Shown piece after piece: positions 43,203-51,817 of a DNA stretch of 64,000 nucleotides. The stretch comes from Roseicella sp. DB1501 (GTDB taxonomy: Bacteria; Pseudomonadota; Alphaproteobacteria; Acetobacterales; Acetobacteraceae): contig NZ_JABFHG010000007.1 of NCBI RefSeq assembly GCF_013112485.1, forward strand, positions 186,001 to 250,000. The letters are read 5' to 3'. The translations under genes and the position numbers were made by a program. The first letter of the stretch is position 1. Each line of letters begins with the position of its first letter. Below the pieces are notes generated by a model that was not told the DNA's origin, did no database searches, and saw only the letters and a list, made by a program, of their open reading frames with translations.

Positions 43203-44612
43203 ATGACCCGCCTCCTCATCATCGGCGGCCTCGCGGCCGAGCTTGGCCAGGCCGCCCGCATCGCCGCGGCGCGCGGCGCCCGCATCGGCCAGGTGGACGG
43301 GCCGGCCGCGGCGCTGGTCCAGCTGCGCTCGGAGGGCGCCGACCTCGTCCTCTGCGACCTCGCGCATGACATCGCCTGGCTGATGGAGCGGCTGGCCGCC
43401 GAACGCATCGCCTGCCCGGTCATCGCCTGCGGCCGCAACGCCGATGCCGCGGCTGCGGTGCGCGCTATCCAGGCCGGCGCCCGCGAATTCCTCCCCCTGC
43501 CCCCCGATGCCGAGCTCATCGCCGCGATGTTGCAGGCGGTCTCGGGCGAGGCCGAGGGGCCGGTGCACCGCGACCCGATGATGGGCACGCTGCTCGCCCG
43601 CGCCGAGGCGCTGGCCCGCGCCGAGGCAAGCATCCTCATCACCGGTGAGAGCGGCACCGGCAAGGAGGTGCTGGCCCGCTACCTCCATGCCCATTCCCGC
43701 CGCGCCCGCGGCCCCTTCGTCGCGCTGAACTGCGCCGCCCTGCCCGAGACGCTGCTGGAGAGCGAGCTCTTCGGCCATGAGAAGGGCGCCTTCAGCGGCG
43801 CCGTCGCGGCGCGCAAGGGCAAGTTCGAGCAGGCCGATGGCGGCACGCTGCTGCTCGACGAGATCGGCGAGATGGACCCCCGCCTGCAGGCCAAGCTGCT
43901 GCGAGTGATCCAGGAGCGCGAGGTGGACCGGCTGGGCGGCACCGCGCCGGTGAAGGTGGATGTCCGTCTGCTGGCCGCGACCAACCGCGACCTCGGCGCC
44001 GAGGTGCGGGCGGGGCGGTTCCGGGAGGACCTCTACTTCCGCCTCAACGTCGTCGCGCTGCACATCCCGCCGCTGCGCGAGCGGCCCGGCGATATCGGCG
44101 CGCTGGCAGCGCATTTCGCCCGCCGCTTCGCCGAGGCCAACGGGCTGCCGGTGCGGCCCCTCGCGCCGGCCGCCGAGGCGGCGCTGCTGGCGCATCCCTG
44201 GCCGGGCAATGTCCGCGAACTGGAGAACACGCTGCACCGCGCGGTGCTGCTGGCCGAGGGCGGCTGGATCGGGCCGGAGGCGATCGAGCTGACGCCCCTG
44301 CCGCCGGCCGCGCCGGGCGCCGCCCCGCCGCCCGCCAGCACCGCCGCGGCGGCCGCGCCGGCCGCACCCGGCGGCGTCGCCGGCCTGGTCGGGCGCCGGA
44401 TGGAGGAGGTGGAGCGCGACCTGATCCTCGAGACGCTGACGCATTGCCTCGGCAATCGCACCCGCGCCGCCGAGATCCTCGGCATCTCGATCCGGACGCT
44501 GCGCAACAAGCTGCACGAATACCGCGCCCAGGGCGCCCCCGTGCCGGTCGCGCCCGGCGCCGGGCTGCCGCCGGGCCTGCCGCTCGTTCTTCCCGCCGGG
44601 GCGGGCCGCTAG
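43203..44612 (+). CDS. flbD: Sigma-54-dependent flagellar regulator FlbD
   Basis: A 469-residue sigma-54 enhancer-binding protein that in Caulobacter drives late flagellar genes. Residues ~1-115 are a degenerate receiver: Asp52 in LVLCDLAHD is present, but the usual N-terminal acidic pair and the conserved Lys are missing, in line with FlbD being controlled by FliX rather than only by phosphorylation. The AAA+ domain (~125-360) has GESGTGKEVLARY, the sigma-54-contacting GAFSGA (GAFTGA variant) and the WPGNVRELENTLHRAV arginine region. The C-terminal Fis-type helix-turn-helix is RAAEILGISIRTLRNKLHEY. FliX is not encoded here. Confidence 0.95.
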   Translation: MTRLLIIGGLAAELGQAARIAAARGARIGQVDGPAAALVQLRSEGADLVLCDLAHDIAWLMERLAAERIACPVIACGRNADAAAAVRAIQAGAREFLPLPPDAELIAAMLQAVSGEAEGPVHRDPMMGTLLARAEALARAEASILITGESGTGKEVLARYLHAHSRRARGPFVALNCAALPETLLESELFGHEKGAFSGAVAARKGKFEQADGGTLLLDEIGEMDPRLQAKLLRVIQEREVDRLGGTAPVKVDVRLLAATNRDLGAEVRAGRFREDLYFRLNVVALHIPPLRERPGDIGALAAHFARRFAEANGLPVRPLAPAAEAALLAHPWPGNVRELENTLHRAVLLAEGGWIGPEAIELTPLPPAAPGAAPPPASTAAAAAPAAPGGVAGLVGRRMEEVERDLILETLTHCLGNRTRAAEILGISIRTLRNKLHEYRAQGAPVPVAPGAGLPPGLPLVLPAGAGR

Positions 44613-44615
44613 CGC

Positions 44616-46682
44616 ATGGGCAGCCTCGCCCTGCCGGGATGGCTGCGCGAGCTCCGCCTGGGTGGCGACGTCGCGCTCGCCCTCGGCGTCGCGGTGCTGC
44701 TGGCGGTGCTCGTGGTGCCGCTGCCGACGCTGCTGCTGGATGCCGCGCTCGCCATCTCCATCACCCTCTCGATCCTGGTGCTGATGGTCGCGCTCTTCCT
44801 GCAGCGGCCGCTCGACTTCACCGCCTTTCCGCAGGTGCTGCTGCTCAGCACGCTGCTGCGCCTCGCCCTCAACGTCGCCACCACGCGCAACATCCTCACC
44901 CACGGGCATGAGGGGCCGCATTCGGCCGGCCAGGTGGTCGCCGCCTTCGGCGGCTTCCTGATGGGCGGCGACGTCCTGGTCGGCCTGATCGTCTTCGCCA
45001 TCCTGCTGGTGGTGAATTTCATGGTCGTCACCAAGGGCTCGGGGCGCATCGCCGAGGTGGCGGCGCGCTTCAGCCTGGACGCCATGCCCGGCAAGCAGAT
45101 GGCGATCGATGCCGATCTCTCCTCCGGCCTGATCGACGAGAAGGAGGCCCGCCGCCGCCGCCGCGAGCTGGAGGAGGAGAGCGCCTTCCACGGCGCCATG
45201 GACGGCGCGGCGAAATTCGTCCGCGGCGATGCGATCGCCGGCCTCATCATCACCGCCATCAACCTCGTCGGCGGCCTCGGCATCGCGGTGCTGCGGCAGG
45301 AGCTCGGCATCGCCGAGGCGGCCGCCACCTTCTGCATGCTCACCGTCGGCGACGGGCTGGTCAGCCAGATCCCGGCGCTGCTGATCTCGGTCGCGGCCGG
45401 CATCGTGGTGACCAAGGGCGGCGGCGAGGAGCGGGCCGACCAGGTGCTGGGCCGACAGCTCGGCGGCGGCTGGAAGCCGATGGCGCTGGCCGCCGGCGCC
45501 GCGGCCGTCATGGCGCTGCTGCCGGGCATGCCGCTCATCCCCTTCCTGGCGCTGGCCGGCGCCGCCGGCGCCGTGGCCTGGACGCGGCGGGAGGCGGAGC
45601 GGCGCGGCGCGGCGGCCCCGGCCGAGGCGCCGGCCGCCGCGGCCGCCGAGCCGCCGGTCTCCGAAGCGCTGCGGCTTGACCTGCTGCGGCTCGAGCTCGG
45701 CTACGGCCTGCTCTCTCTCGCCGCCGGCGAGGCGCCGCGGCTGACCGAGCAGATCAAGGCGCTGCGCCGCTCCATGGCGCAGGAGATGGGTTTCGTCCTG
45801 CCCTCCGTGCGCATCCAGGACAATCTCGAACTGCCGCCCGACACCTACATCCTGCGGGTCAAGGAGATCGAGGCGGCGCGCGGCCAGCTCCGCCCGCCGC
45901 TGCATCTCGCCATCGATCCCTCGGGCGGCGTCCCGGCCATGGCCGGCGAGCGCACCACCGAGCCGAGCTTCGGCCTGCCCGCCCTCTGGATCGAGGAGGC
46001 GCTGCGCGACGAGGCGCTGGCCCGCGGCTGCACCGTGGTCGACTGCGCCGGCGTGCTGGCGACCCACCTGACCGAGGTGGTGCGCGACACCATGCCCGAG
46101 CTGCTCTCCTTCGCCGAGACGCAGAAGCTGCTCGACGAGCTGCCGCAGGAGCACCGCAAGCTGGTCTCCGAGCTCATCCCCTCGCAGATCAGCACCAGCG
46201 GGTTGCAGCGCGTGCTGCAATCGCTGCTCGCCGAGCGCGTCTCGATCCGCGACCTGCCGACGATCCTCGAGGGCATCCAGGAGGCGGTCGCCGGCGGCAG
46301 CCGCGGCATGGCCGGCATCCTGCCGGTGGTGCGGATGCGCCTCGCCCGGCAGCTCTCCGAGGCGGCGCGCGGCCCGGGCGGCTACATCCCGCTCATCGCC
46401 CTCTCGCCCAACTGGGAGATCGCCTTCGCCGAGAGCCTGGCGGGCCCGCCGGAGGACCGGCAGCTCGCCATGGCGCCCTCGCGGCTGCAGGAGTTCATGC
46501 ACCGGCTGCGCGAGGTCTTCGACGCCGCGGCGCAGGCCGGCGAGGCGCCGGTGCTGGTCTGCTCCGGTGCGATCCGTGCCCATGTGCGCGCGATCGTCGA
46601 GCGCTTCCGGCCGGCGACCACGGTGCTCAGCCAGGCGGAGATCCATCCGCGCGCCCGCCTCCGCACCTTGGGGAGCATCTAG
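44616..46682 (+). CDS. flhA: Flagellar export gate protein FlhA
   Basis: A 688-residue inner-membrane export gate of the flagellar type III apparatus. Eight N-terminal membrane segments include the FHIPEP-type region (LDFTAFPQVLLLSTLLRLAL and NVATTRNIL, GRIAEVAARFSLDAMPGKQM, AIDADLSSG). The cytoplasmic domain (~350-688) has the nonamer-ring segments and the chaperone-docking region (PELLSFAETQKLLDELPQEH). ATG 44616 follows the flbD stop by three bases. Full length for the family. The next gene, flhF, starts three bases after its stop. Confidence 0.97.
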   Translation: MGSLALPGWLRELRLGGDVALALGVAVLLAVLVVPLPTLLLDAALAISITLSILVLMVALFLQRPLDFTAFPQVLLLSTLLRLALNVATTRNILTHGHEGPHSAGQVVAAFGGFLMGGDVLVGLIVFAILLVVNFMVVTKGSGRIAEVAARFSLDAMPGKQMAIDADLSSGLIDEKEARRRRRELEEESAFHGAMDGAAKFVRGDAIAGLIITAINLVGGLGIAVLRQELGIAEAAATFCMLTVGDGLVSQIPALLISVAAGIVVTKGGGEERADQVLGRQLGGGWKPMALAAGAAAVMALLPGMPLIPFLALAGAAGAVAWTRREAERRGAAAPAEAPAAAAAEPPVSEALRLDLLRLELGYGLLSLAAGEAPRLTEQIKALRRSMAQEMGFVLPSVRIQDNLELPPDTYILRVKEIEAARGQLRPPLHLAIDPSGGVPAMAGERTTEPSFGLPALWIEEALRDEALARGCTVVDCAGVLATHLTEVVRDTMPELLSFAETQKLLDELPQEHRKLVSELIPSQISTSGLQRVLQSLLAERVSIRDLPTILEGIQEAVAGGSRGMAGILPVVRMRLARQLSEAARGPGGYIPLIALSPNWEIAFAESLAGPPEDRQLAMAPSRLQEFMHRLREVFDAAAQAGEAPVLVCSGAIRAHVRAIVERFRPATTVLSQAEIHPRARLRTLGSI

Positions 46683-46685
46683 CGC

Positions 46686-47624
46686 ATGCAGCTGCGCCTG
46701 TTCCGCGCTCCGAGGATGGCCGAGGCGATGGCGCAGCTGCGCGCCGCCCTCGGCGAGGAGGCGGTGATCCTCGAGACACGCCGCGTCGCCGGCGGGGTGG
46801 AGGTGACGGCGGCCCTGGCCGGGCCGGACGAGGCGGCGGAGGAGCCGGAGCCCTGGCTCATCCCGCCCACGCCGCCGGTGGTCCAGGCGCCGCCGGCGGA
46901 TCCGGCGCTCGCGCGGCTGCTGGCGCGGCACAACCTGCCGCCGACCCTCGGCGCGCGCCTGAGCGGTGGCGCCGGGCTGGAAGCGGCGCTCGCCGCCTGC
47001 CTCGGCTTCGCCGGCCTGCCGGACGCGACGGCGCGGCCGCTGCTGTTGGCCGGGCCGCCGGGCGCGGGCAAGACGCTCTCCTGCGCCAAGCTGGCAACGC
47101 GCGCGGTGCTGGCCGGCCGGTCGCCGCTGGTCATCACGACGGATGGCCAGCGGGCCGGCGCCGCCGAGCAGATGGCGGCCTTCACGCGCGTGCTCGGCCT
47201 GACGCTCGCCGTGGCGCCGCAGCCCGGCACGCTGGTCAAGGCGCTGGCGCGGCGGCAGCCCGGCCAGCCGGTGCTGATCGACACGGCGGGCTGCGATCCC
47301 TTCGATCCGGCGCAGGCGGCGGCGCTGCTCGGGCTCGCGCGCGCCGCCGGCGCCAGCATCCTGCTGGTGCTGCCGGCCGGGCTCGATCCGGCGGAGGCGG
47401 CGGAGACGGCCCGCGCCTTCCTGGCCCTCGGCGCCCGGCACCTGCTGCCGACGCGGCTCGACGCGGCGCGCCGCCTGGGCGGGGTGCTGGCCGGCGCCGC
47501 GGCGGGACTCGCCCTGACGGAGGCGGGCATCGGGCCGGACCCCGCCGGGGATCTGGTACCGGTCGATCCCGGCTGGCTCGCGGCGCGGCTGCGGCGCGCC
47601 TTGCATTCTGAGGAGGTGGCATGA
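46686..47624 (+). CDS. flhF: Flagellar SRP-type GTPase FlhF, short form
   Basis: A 312-residue SRP-family GTPase that places the flagellum at a cell pole. The short B domain (~1-80) starts with the usual MQLRLFRAPRMAEAMAQL, followed by an N/G domain with the P-loop LLLAGPPGAGKTLSCAKLA, ITTDGQRAGAAEQM, LIDTAGCDPFDP (G3-type) and PTRLDAARRLGGVL (in place of the TKLDE G4). It is shorter than the usual 360-500 residues and the G3 and G4 boxes are somewhat altered, so GTPase strength is doubtful. Position between flhA and flhG supports the call. Its stop overlaps flhG as ATGA. Confidence 0.88.
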   Translation: MQLRLFRAPRMAEAMAQLRAALGEEAVILETRRVAGGVEVTAALAGPDEAAEEPEPWLIPPTPPVVQAPPADPALARLLARHNLPPTLGARLSGGAGLEAALAACLGFAGLPDATARPLLLAGPPGAGKTLSCAKLATRAVLAGRSPLVITTDGQRAGAAEQMAAFTRVLGLTLAVAPQPGTLVKALARRQPGQPVLIDTAGCDPFDPAQAAALLGLARAAGASILLVLPAGLDPAEAAETARAFLALGARHLLPTRLDAARRLGGVLAGAAAGLALTEAGIGPDPAGDLVPVDPGWLAARLRRALHSEEVA

Positions 47625-48424
47625 CGCAGGCAGCCGAGGATGTCGGGACGCGACAGTTGCATGACGGGCCGGTTGTTCCCCGCCTGATCGCCATCGCCTC
47701 AGGCAAGGGCGGCGTCGGCAAGACCTGCCTGGCGATCGGCCTTGCCCAGGCGCTGGCCCAGGCGGGGCGGCGGGTGCTGCTGGTCGATGCCGATCTCGGC
47801 CTCGCCAATGTCGATGTGCAGCTCGGCCTCGCCCCGGGCGCCGATCTGGCCGCGGTGCTGGCCGGCCGGCTGAGCGCCGCCGCCGCGGCGGTGCCGCATG
47901 AGGCGGGCTTCGCCGTGTTGCCCGGCCGCTCCGGCTCCGGCGCCCTGGCGGGACTCGATGCCGCCATGCTCGGGCGGTTGGAGGTGGCGCTCGGCGCGGC
48001 GACCGAGGCATTCGACCTGGTGCTGCTCGATCTCGGCGCCGGGCTCGATGCCTCGGTGCGGCGCCTCGCCGCCCTGGCCGAGCTGCTGCTCGTCGTGGCG
48101 ACGGAGGAGCCGACCAGCCTCACCGACGCCTATGCCGTGGTGAAGCTGCACCGGCGCGACCGTTCCGGCGGCCTGGCGCGGCTGGTGGTGAACCAGGCCA
48201 GCGACCGCGCCGCGGGTGAGCGCACCTGGCGGACGCTCGACCAGGCTTGCAGCCGCTTCCTCGGCGCCGGCCTGCCGCTGGCCGGGGTGGTGCGCCGCGA
48301 CGCGCGCGTGCCGGATGCGATCCGGCGGCAGGTGCCGCTGCTCACCCGCCATCCGGGTTGTGCGGCGGCACAGGATATCATGCATCTGGCGAGAGCCTTG
48401 ACGGCATGCCCCCTGGCGCCGTGA
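47621..48424 (+). CDS. flhG: MinD-like ATPase FlhG (FleN)
   Basis: A 267-residue deviant-Walker ATPase that limits flagellar number and works against FlhF. IASGKGGVGKTCLAIGLAQA is the deviant Walker A with both lysines; VLLVDADLGLANVDVQLGL is Switch I; FDLVLLDLGAGLDASVR is Switch II. AGGAGGTGGC sits ideally ahead of ATG 47621. As the C-terminal amphipathic helix of MinD is not evident, membrane binding may be weak. It is the last gene of the flagellar operon in the window. Confidence 0.92.
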   Translation: MTQAAEDVGTRQLHDGPVVPRLIAIASGKGGVGKTCLAIGLAQALAQAGRRVLLVDADLGLANVDVQLGLAPGADLAAVLAGRLSAAAAAVPHEAGFAVLPGRSGSGALAGLDAAMLGRLEVALGAATEAFDLVLLDLGAGLDASVRRLAALAELLLVVATEEPTSLTDAYAVVKLHRRDRSGGLARLVVNQASDRAAGERTWRTLDQACSRFLGAGLPLAGVVRRDARVPDAIRRQVPLLTRHPGCAAAQDIMHLARALTACPLAP

Positions 48425-48549
48425 CCACACTCCTCCCCGTTTTGCAGGCGCGAAGGAAATTGCGTTGCGCTTTCGTGAGTTCCGGGGAGTATGGGGCTTC
48501 CAATCCCTTGCTTTCGGGCGGGCGCCCCTGCCTCGCCCCGGAGTTGTCG

Positions 48550-49626
48550 ATGACGTTCCGCCGCCTTCTCCTGGCCGCCACCCTGGTTGCGGCGCCCTTT
48601 GCCGTTGCCTGGGCGCAGCCCGTGGAGGGACTCTATCTGGGTGCCGGTGCCGCCCTCTCCTTCACGCCTGACCTGAACGACCATGGGGTGCGGCTCAACA
48701 CGCAATCGCCCGGGCCCGGCGGCGTCCTCTCGCTCGGCTGGGGCTTCGGCAATGGCTGGCGGGCGGAGATCGAGGGCAATTACCGGTCCGAGCAGGTCGA
48801 TCATCTCAGCCTGAACGGCGTCCGGGCAGGCAGCTCAGGCACCTATGCCCGCTACGGCGTGATGGCGAACATGCTCTTCGATTTCGACCTGTCCGGCTTC
48901 GGCATCGCGCCCAGCACCTACCAGCCCTATCTCGGCTTCGGCGGAGGCTATGTCTGGAACGAGATCCGCAACGCCCGGATGCAGCTTGGCGGCAGCGGCT
49001 TCCGCATCGACGACACTGATCCGCAATTCGCCTACCAGGCCATCGTCGGCGGCGCCATCGGCCTCGGCAGCATGGTGCCGGGCCTGTCGCTGACCGCCGA
49101 GTACCGCTTCCTCGGCACGCTCGACCCGAAGTTCAACATCAACCGCACCAGCGGGCCGGCGGTCCCCAGCGTTCCCGGCAATTTCGAGCCCGGGAACGTC
49201 AATCACTCCGTTCTGCTCGGCCTGCGCTACGCCTTCAACCCGCCGAGGCCGGCCACGCCAGCCCCCGCCCCGCTCCCGGCCGCGCCGATGGAGACGACCC
49301 GCACCTATCTGATCTTCTTCGACTGGGACCGTGCCGACCTGACCGAGCGCGCCCGGCAGATCATCACCGATGCGGCGGGCGCCGCGCGGCGGGTGCAAAC
49401 CACCCGGATCGAGGTGGCCGGCCATGCCGACCGCTCGGGCACGCCGCAATACAACCAGCGCCTGTCGCAGCGCCGCGCTGAGGTCGTCGCCAACGAGTTG
49501 GTGCGGCAGGGCATCCAGCGCGAGGAGATCGAGGTCACCGCCTTCGGCGAGACCAAGCCGCTGGTCCCGACCGCCGACGGCGTGCGCGAGCCGCAGAACC
49601 GCCGAGTCGAGATCGTCCTGCGCTGA
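48550..49626 (+). CDS. OmpA-type outer membrane porin
   Basis: A 358-residue outer-membrane protein. The signal peptide ends near VAWAQP. An eight-stranded-type beta-barrel (~25-225) begins with GLYLGAGAALSF and ends with SVLLGLRYAF, a Pro/Ala-rich hinge follows (RPATPAPAPLPAAP), and a C-terminal OmpA peptidoglycan-binding domain (~240-358) carries EVAGHADRSGTPQYNQRLSQ and QNRRVEIVLR. It anchors the outer membrane to the cell wall. GGAG lies ahead of ATG 48550. Although it follows the flagellar operon by 125 bp, it is probably a separate unit. Confidence 0.94.
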   Translation: MTFRRLLLAATLVAAPFAVAWAQPVEGLYLGAGAALSFTPDLNDHGVRLNTQSPGPGGVLSLGWGFGNGWRAEIEGNYRSEQVDHLSLNGVRAGSSGTYARYGVMANMLFDFDLSGFGIAPSTYQPYLGFGGGYVWNEIRNARMQLGGSGFRIDDTDPQFAYQAIVGGAIGLGSMVPGLSLTAEYRFLGTLDPKFNINRTSGPAVPSVPGNFEPGNVNHSVLLGLRYAFNPPRPATPAPAPLPAAPMETTRTYLIFFDWDRADLTERARQIITDAAGAARRVQTTRIEVAGHADRSGTPQYNQRLSQRRAEVVANELVRQGIQREEIEVTAFGETKPLVPTADGVREPQNRRVEIVLR

Positions 49627-49651
49627 GAGAGGGCACCGAAGGGAGGGATGG

Positions 49652-49669
49652 GGCCGCCCTGCGGCGGCC
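49652..49669. terminator. Bidirectional hairpin between ompA-type gene and mtnP
   Basis: GGCCGCC-CTGC-GGCGGCC forms a perfect 7-bp stem with a 4-nt loop. It lies between the convergent OmpA-type and mtnP genes, 26 bp and 6 bp from their stops respectively. Confidence 0.6.
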
Positions 49670-49674
49670 TCGCC

Positions 49675-50556
49675 TCAGCCCAGCACGCGGCCGGCCACGG
49701 CATCCAGCTTCGCCAGCAGCGCCGGGTCGCGCATCTCGGGCGCGGTGATGATGGCATGGTCGAGCGCCCGGTCGCAGCCGGCGGGGCACGGGCCGCGCGG
49801 CGCGCCAAGGGCCGGCACCACGGCCTTCACCAGCGCCTTGGCCTTGTCGGCATTGCCGAGCAGGACCTTCACCACCTGATCGACCGTGACGTGGTCGTGC
49901 TCCGGGTGCCAGCAGTCGAAATCCGTCACCATGGCGACCGTCGCGTAGCAGAGCTCCGCCTCTCGGGCGAGCTTCGCCTCCGGCATGTTGGTCATGCCGA
50001 TGACGCTGCAGCCCCATTGCCGATACAGCTCGCTCTCCGCCTTGGTGCTGAATTGCGGCCCCTCCATGACGAGATAGGTGCCGCCGCGCGTCACCGGCAG
50101 GGCGAGGCCGCGCGCCGCCGTCTCCAGCGCATCGCCGAGGCGCGGGCAAACGGGATGCGCGACGGAGACATGCGCCACGCAGCCGGTGCCGAAGAAGCTC
50201 TTCTGCCGGGCGAAGGTGCGGTCGATGAACTGGTCGATGATGACGAAGTGACCCGGCGGCAGGTCCTCGCGCAACGAGCCGACAGCGGAGAGGGAGAGGA
50301 TCTCGGTGCAGCCGGCCCGCTTCAGCGCGTCGATATTGGCGCGGTAGTTCAGCTCGCTGGGCGGCGTCGGATGGCCGCGACCGTGGCGGGGCAGGAAGAC
50401 GCAGCGCACGCCCTCGAGCCGGCCGAAGAGCAGCGCATCCGAGGGCGCGCCCCAGGGCGTCTCCACCCGCCGCCATTCCCGCTCCTCGAGCCCGTCGATG
50501 TCGTAGAGGCCGGAGCCGCCGATCAGGCCGATGACGGGGGTGATGCGGTCGGACAT
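49675..50556 (-). CDS. mtnP: S-methyl-5'-thioadenosine phosphorylase
   Basis: A 293-residue purine phosphorylase that cleaves methylthioadenosine to adenine and methylthioribose 1-phosphate for methionine salvage. It has the MTAP signatures IGLIGGSGLYDIDGLE, LPRHGRGHPTPPSELNYRAN, LSLSAVGSLREDL, TYLVMEGPQFSTKAE and VIGMTNMPEAKLAREAELC. The DFDCWHPEHDHVTV segment is typical of the MTAP group. The start at 50556 has GGAGGCC ahead of it; the frame open to 50760 is not coding. It converges on the OmpA-type gene, with a hairpin between them. Confidence 0.95.
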   Translation of the reverse strand: MSDRITPVIGLIGGSGLYDIDGLEEREWRRVETPWGAPSDALLFGRLEGVRCVFLPRHGRGHPTPPSELNYRANIDALKRAGCTEILSLSAVGSLREDLPPGHFVIIDQFIDRTFARQKSFFGTGCVAHVSVAHPVCPRLGDALETAARGLALPVTRGGTYLVMEGPQFSTKAESELYRQWGCSVIGMTNMPEAKLAREAELCYATVAMVTDFDCWHPEHDHVTVDQVVKVLLGNADKAKALVKAVVPALGAPRGPCPAGCDRALDHAIITAPEMRDPALLAKLDAVAGRVLG

Positions 50557-50620
50557 GGTGGGGCCTCCGGTTGGGCGCGGCTTCGGGGATGAGCTGCCGG
50601 TTCTAAGCGGATCGCGGGAA

Positions 50621-50645
50621 GGCGTGAACGCCCGGACGCATGAAT
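50621..50645. repeat. 25-bp motif shared with 36268-36292
   Basis: Agrees with the site at 36268-36292 at 22 of 25 positions. It lies 65 bp upstream of the mtnP start, in the divergent region between mtnP and a small lipoprotein gene. Could be part of a dispersed element or a shared regulatory site. Confidence 0.5.
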
Positions 50646-50804
50646 ACGATCTTGCAACCACAACCACTGCCATGGAACGGATCGCCCCTGGCCACGCTGC
50701 GGCAGCCTGTGTCGTCGGCGATGGGCGATGCCTGCCGCAGCATGGACATGGCATGATCACGGCGAATCGCGCGCCGGCTGGTCCGTATTCGAGGAGTGAG
50801 CCCT

Positions 50805-50945
50805 TTGTCCCGTGTCCTGAGCCTGGCCGCGCTGCTGCTGCCCATTCTTGCCGCTTGCGACCGGCCGCCCTCGCCGATCCCCGATCGCGGCATCGAGCGC
50901 GGCACCGCCCTGCCGCCGCCCGGGCTCACCCCGCCGGCCCGCTGA
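50805..50945 (+). CDS. Tiny lipoprotein with TTG start
   Basis: A 46-residue lipoprotein. With the TTG at 50805 read as start, GAGGAG lies seven bases ahead, ideal spacing; the in-frame GTG at 50796 would overlap that site. The lipobox LPILAAC puts the lipidated Cys at residue 18, leaving a mature chain of only 29 residues rich in Pro (DRPPSPIPDRG, ALPPPGLTPP). It resembles other short alphaproteobacterial envelope lipoproteins that are usually missed by gene callers. It faces the petC end across a hairpin terminator. Function unknown. Confidence 0.7.
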   Translation: MSRVLSLAALLLPILAACDRPPSPIPDRGIERGTALPPPGLTPPAR

Positions 50946-50975
50946 ACCGCTTCGATCACGGTCCCGGAATTGCCG

Positions 50976-50996
50976 AGGGCCGCACGAGGCGGCCCT
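50976..50996. terminator. Bidirectional hairpin between lipoprotein and petC
   Basis: AGGGCCGC-ACGAG-GCGGCCCT is a perfect 8-bp stem with a 5-nt loop, between the convergent tiny-lipoprotein gene and the petABC operon end (36 bp after the petC stop). No T-run. Confidence 0.7.
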
Positions 50997-51031
50997 TGGT
51001 CATCGTCCGAAGCTGGCAATGACACCGCAGC

Positions 51032-51817
51032 TCAGTGCACGTCCGACCAGACCTTGCGCTTGATCGCATAGGCGAAGCCGCCAAGGATGACCAGGAAGAT
51101 CACCATCTTCACGCCCATCGCCTTGCGCTGCTCAAGCTCCGGCTCGGCCGCCCAGGTCAGGAATTGCGACACGTCGCGCACCATCTGCTCGACGGTCGGC
51201 TGCGTGCCGTCGGTGTACTCGACCTGTCCGTCGCTGCTGAGCGGCTGCGCCATGGCGATCTGATGGCCGGCGAAATACTTGTTGTAATTCATGCCGGGCA
51301 TGAGGGTGACGCCGGGAGGCGGATCCTCGTAGCCGGTCAGCAGGGCGTGCACGTATTGCGCGCCGCCCTCGCGGGCCTTGGTGATGAGCGAGAGGTCCGG
51401 CGGCAGGGCGCCGTTATTCGCCGCCCGGGCGGCCTGCTCGTTCGGGAAGGGGCTGTGGAAGCGGTCCGAGGGCCGGCCCGGCCGCTCGAACATCTCGCCC
51501 TCGTCGTTCGGCCCGTCCTTCACCTGCACGCTCGCCGCGATGCCGCGCACCTGCGCCTCGGACAGGCCGAGCTCGCGCAGGTTGCGGTAGGAGAGCAGGT
51601 GCATCGAGTGGCAGTTCGCGCAGACCTCCTTGTAGACCTGGAAGCCACGCTGGGCCGAGGCCCTGTCGAAATGCCCGAACAGCCCGTCGAAGGAGAAGTT
51701 GACATGCGGTAGGGCCTCCCCCCCGCTCGCGGCGCGGGCCGGGAGGGTGCCGAGGCCGGCGCCGGCGAGCAGGCCGGCAGCGACCACGACGGCCTTGAGG
51801 GTAGCCTTCACCGGCAT
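51032..51817 (-). CDS. petC: Cytochrome c1 of the bc1 complex
   Basis: A 261-residue haem protein that takes electrons from the Rieske protein and passes them to cytochrome c. A signal peptide (to PARAAS) exports it; the haem c site is VCANCH; the axial Met is in the LMPGMNYNKYF region; and the C-terminal anchor is MVIFLVILGGFAYAIKRKVW. Its ATG overlaps the stop of petB by one base (TGATG). Last gene of the petABC operon, followed by a hairpin terminator. All residues expected for haem attachment are present. Confidence 0.97.
   Translation of the reverse strand: MPVKATLKAVVVAAGLLAGAGLGTLPARAASGGEALPHVNFSFDGLFGHFDRASAQRGFQVYKEVCANCHSMHLLSYRNLRELGLSEAQVRGIAASVQVKDGPNDEGEMFERPGRPSDRFHSPFPNEQAARAANNGALPPDLSLITKAREGGAQYVHALLTGYEDPPPGVTLMPGMNYNKYFAGHQIAMAQPLSSDGQVEYTDGTQPTVEQMVRDVSQFLTWAAEPELEQRKAMGVKMVIFLVILGGFAYAIKRKVWSDVH

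Noticed and set aside
43065-48011. A 1,648-codon open frame on the minus strand
   Set aside because: It is the antisense shadow of fliN, flbD, flhA and flhF; its product is Arg/Gly/Gln-rich low complexity without any domain, as expected in very GC-rich DNA.
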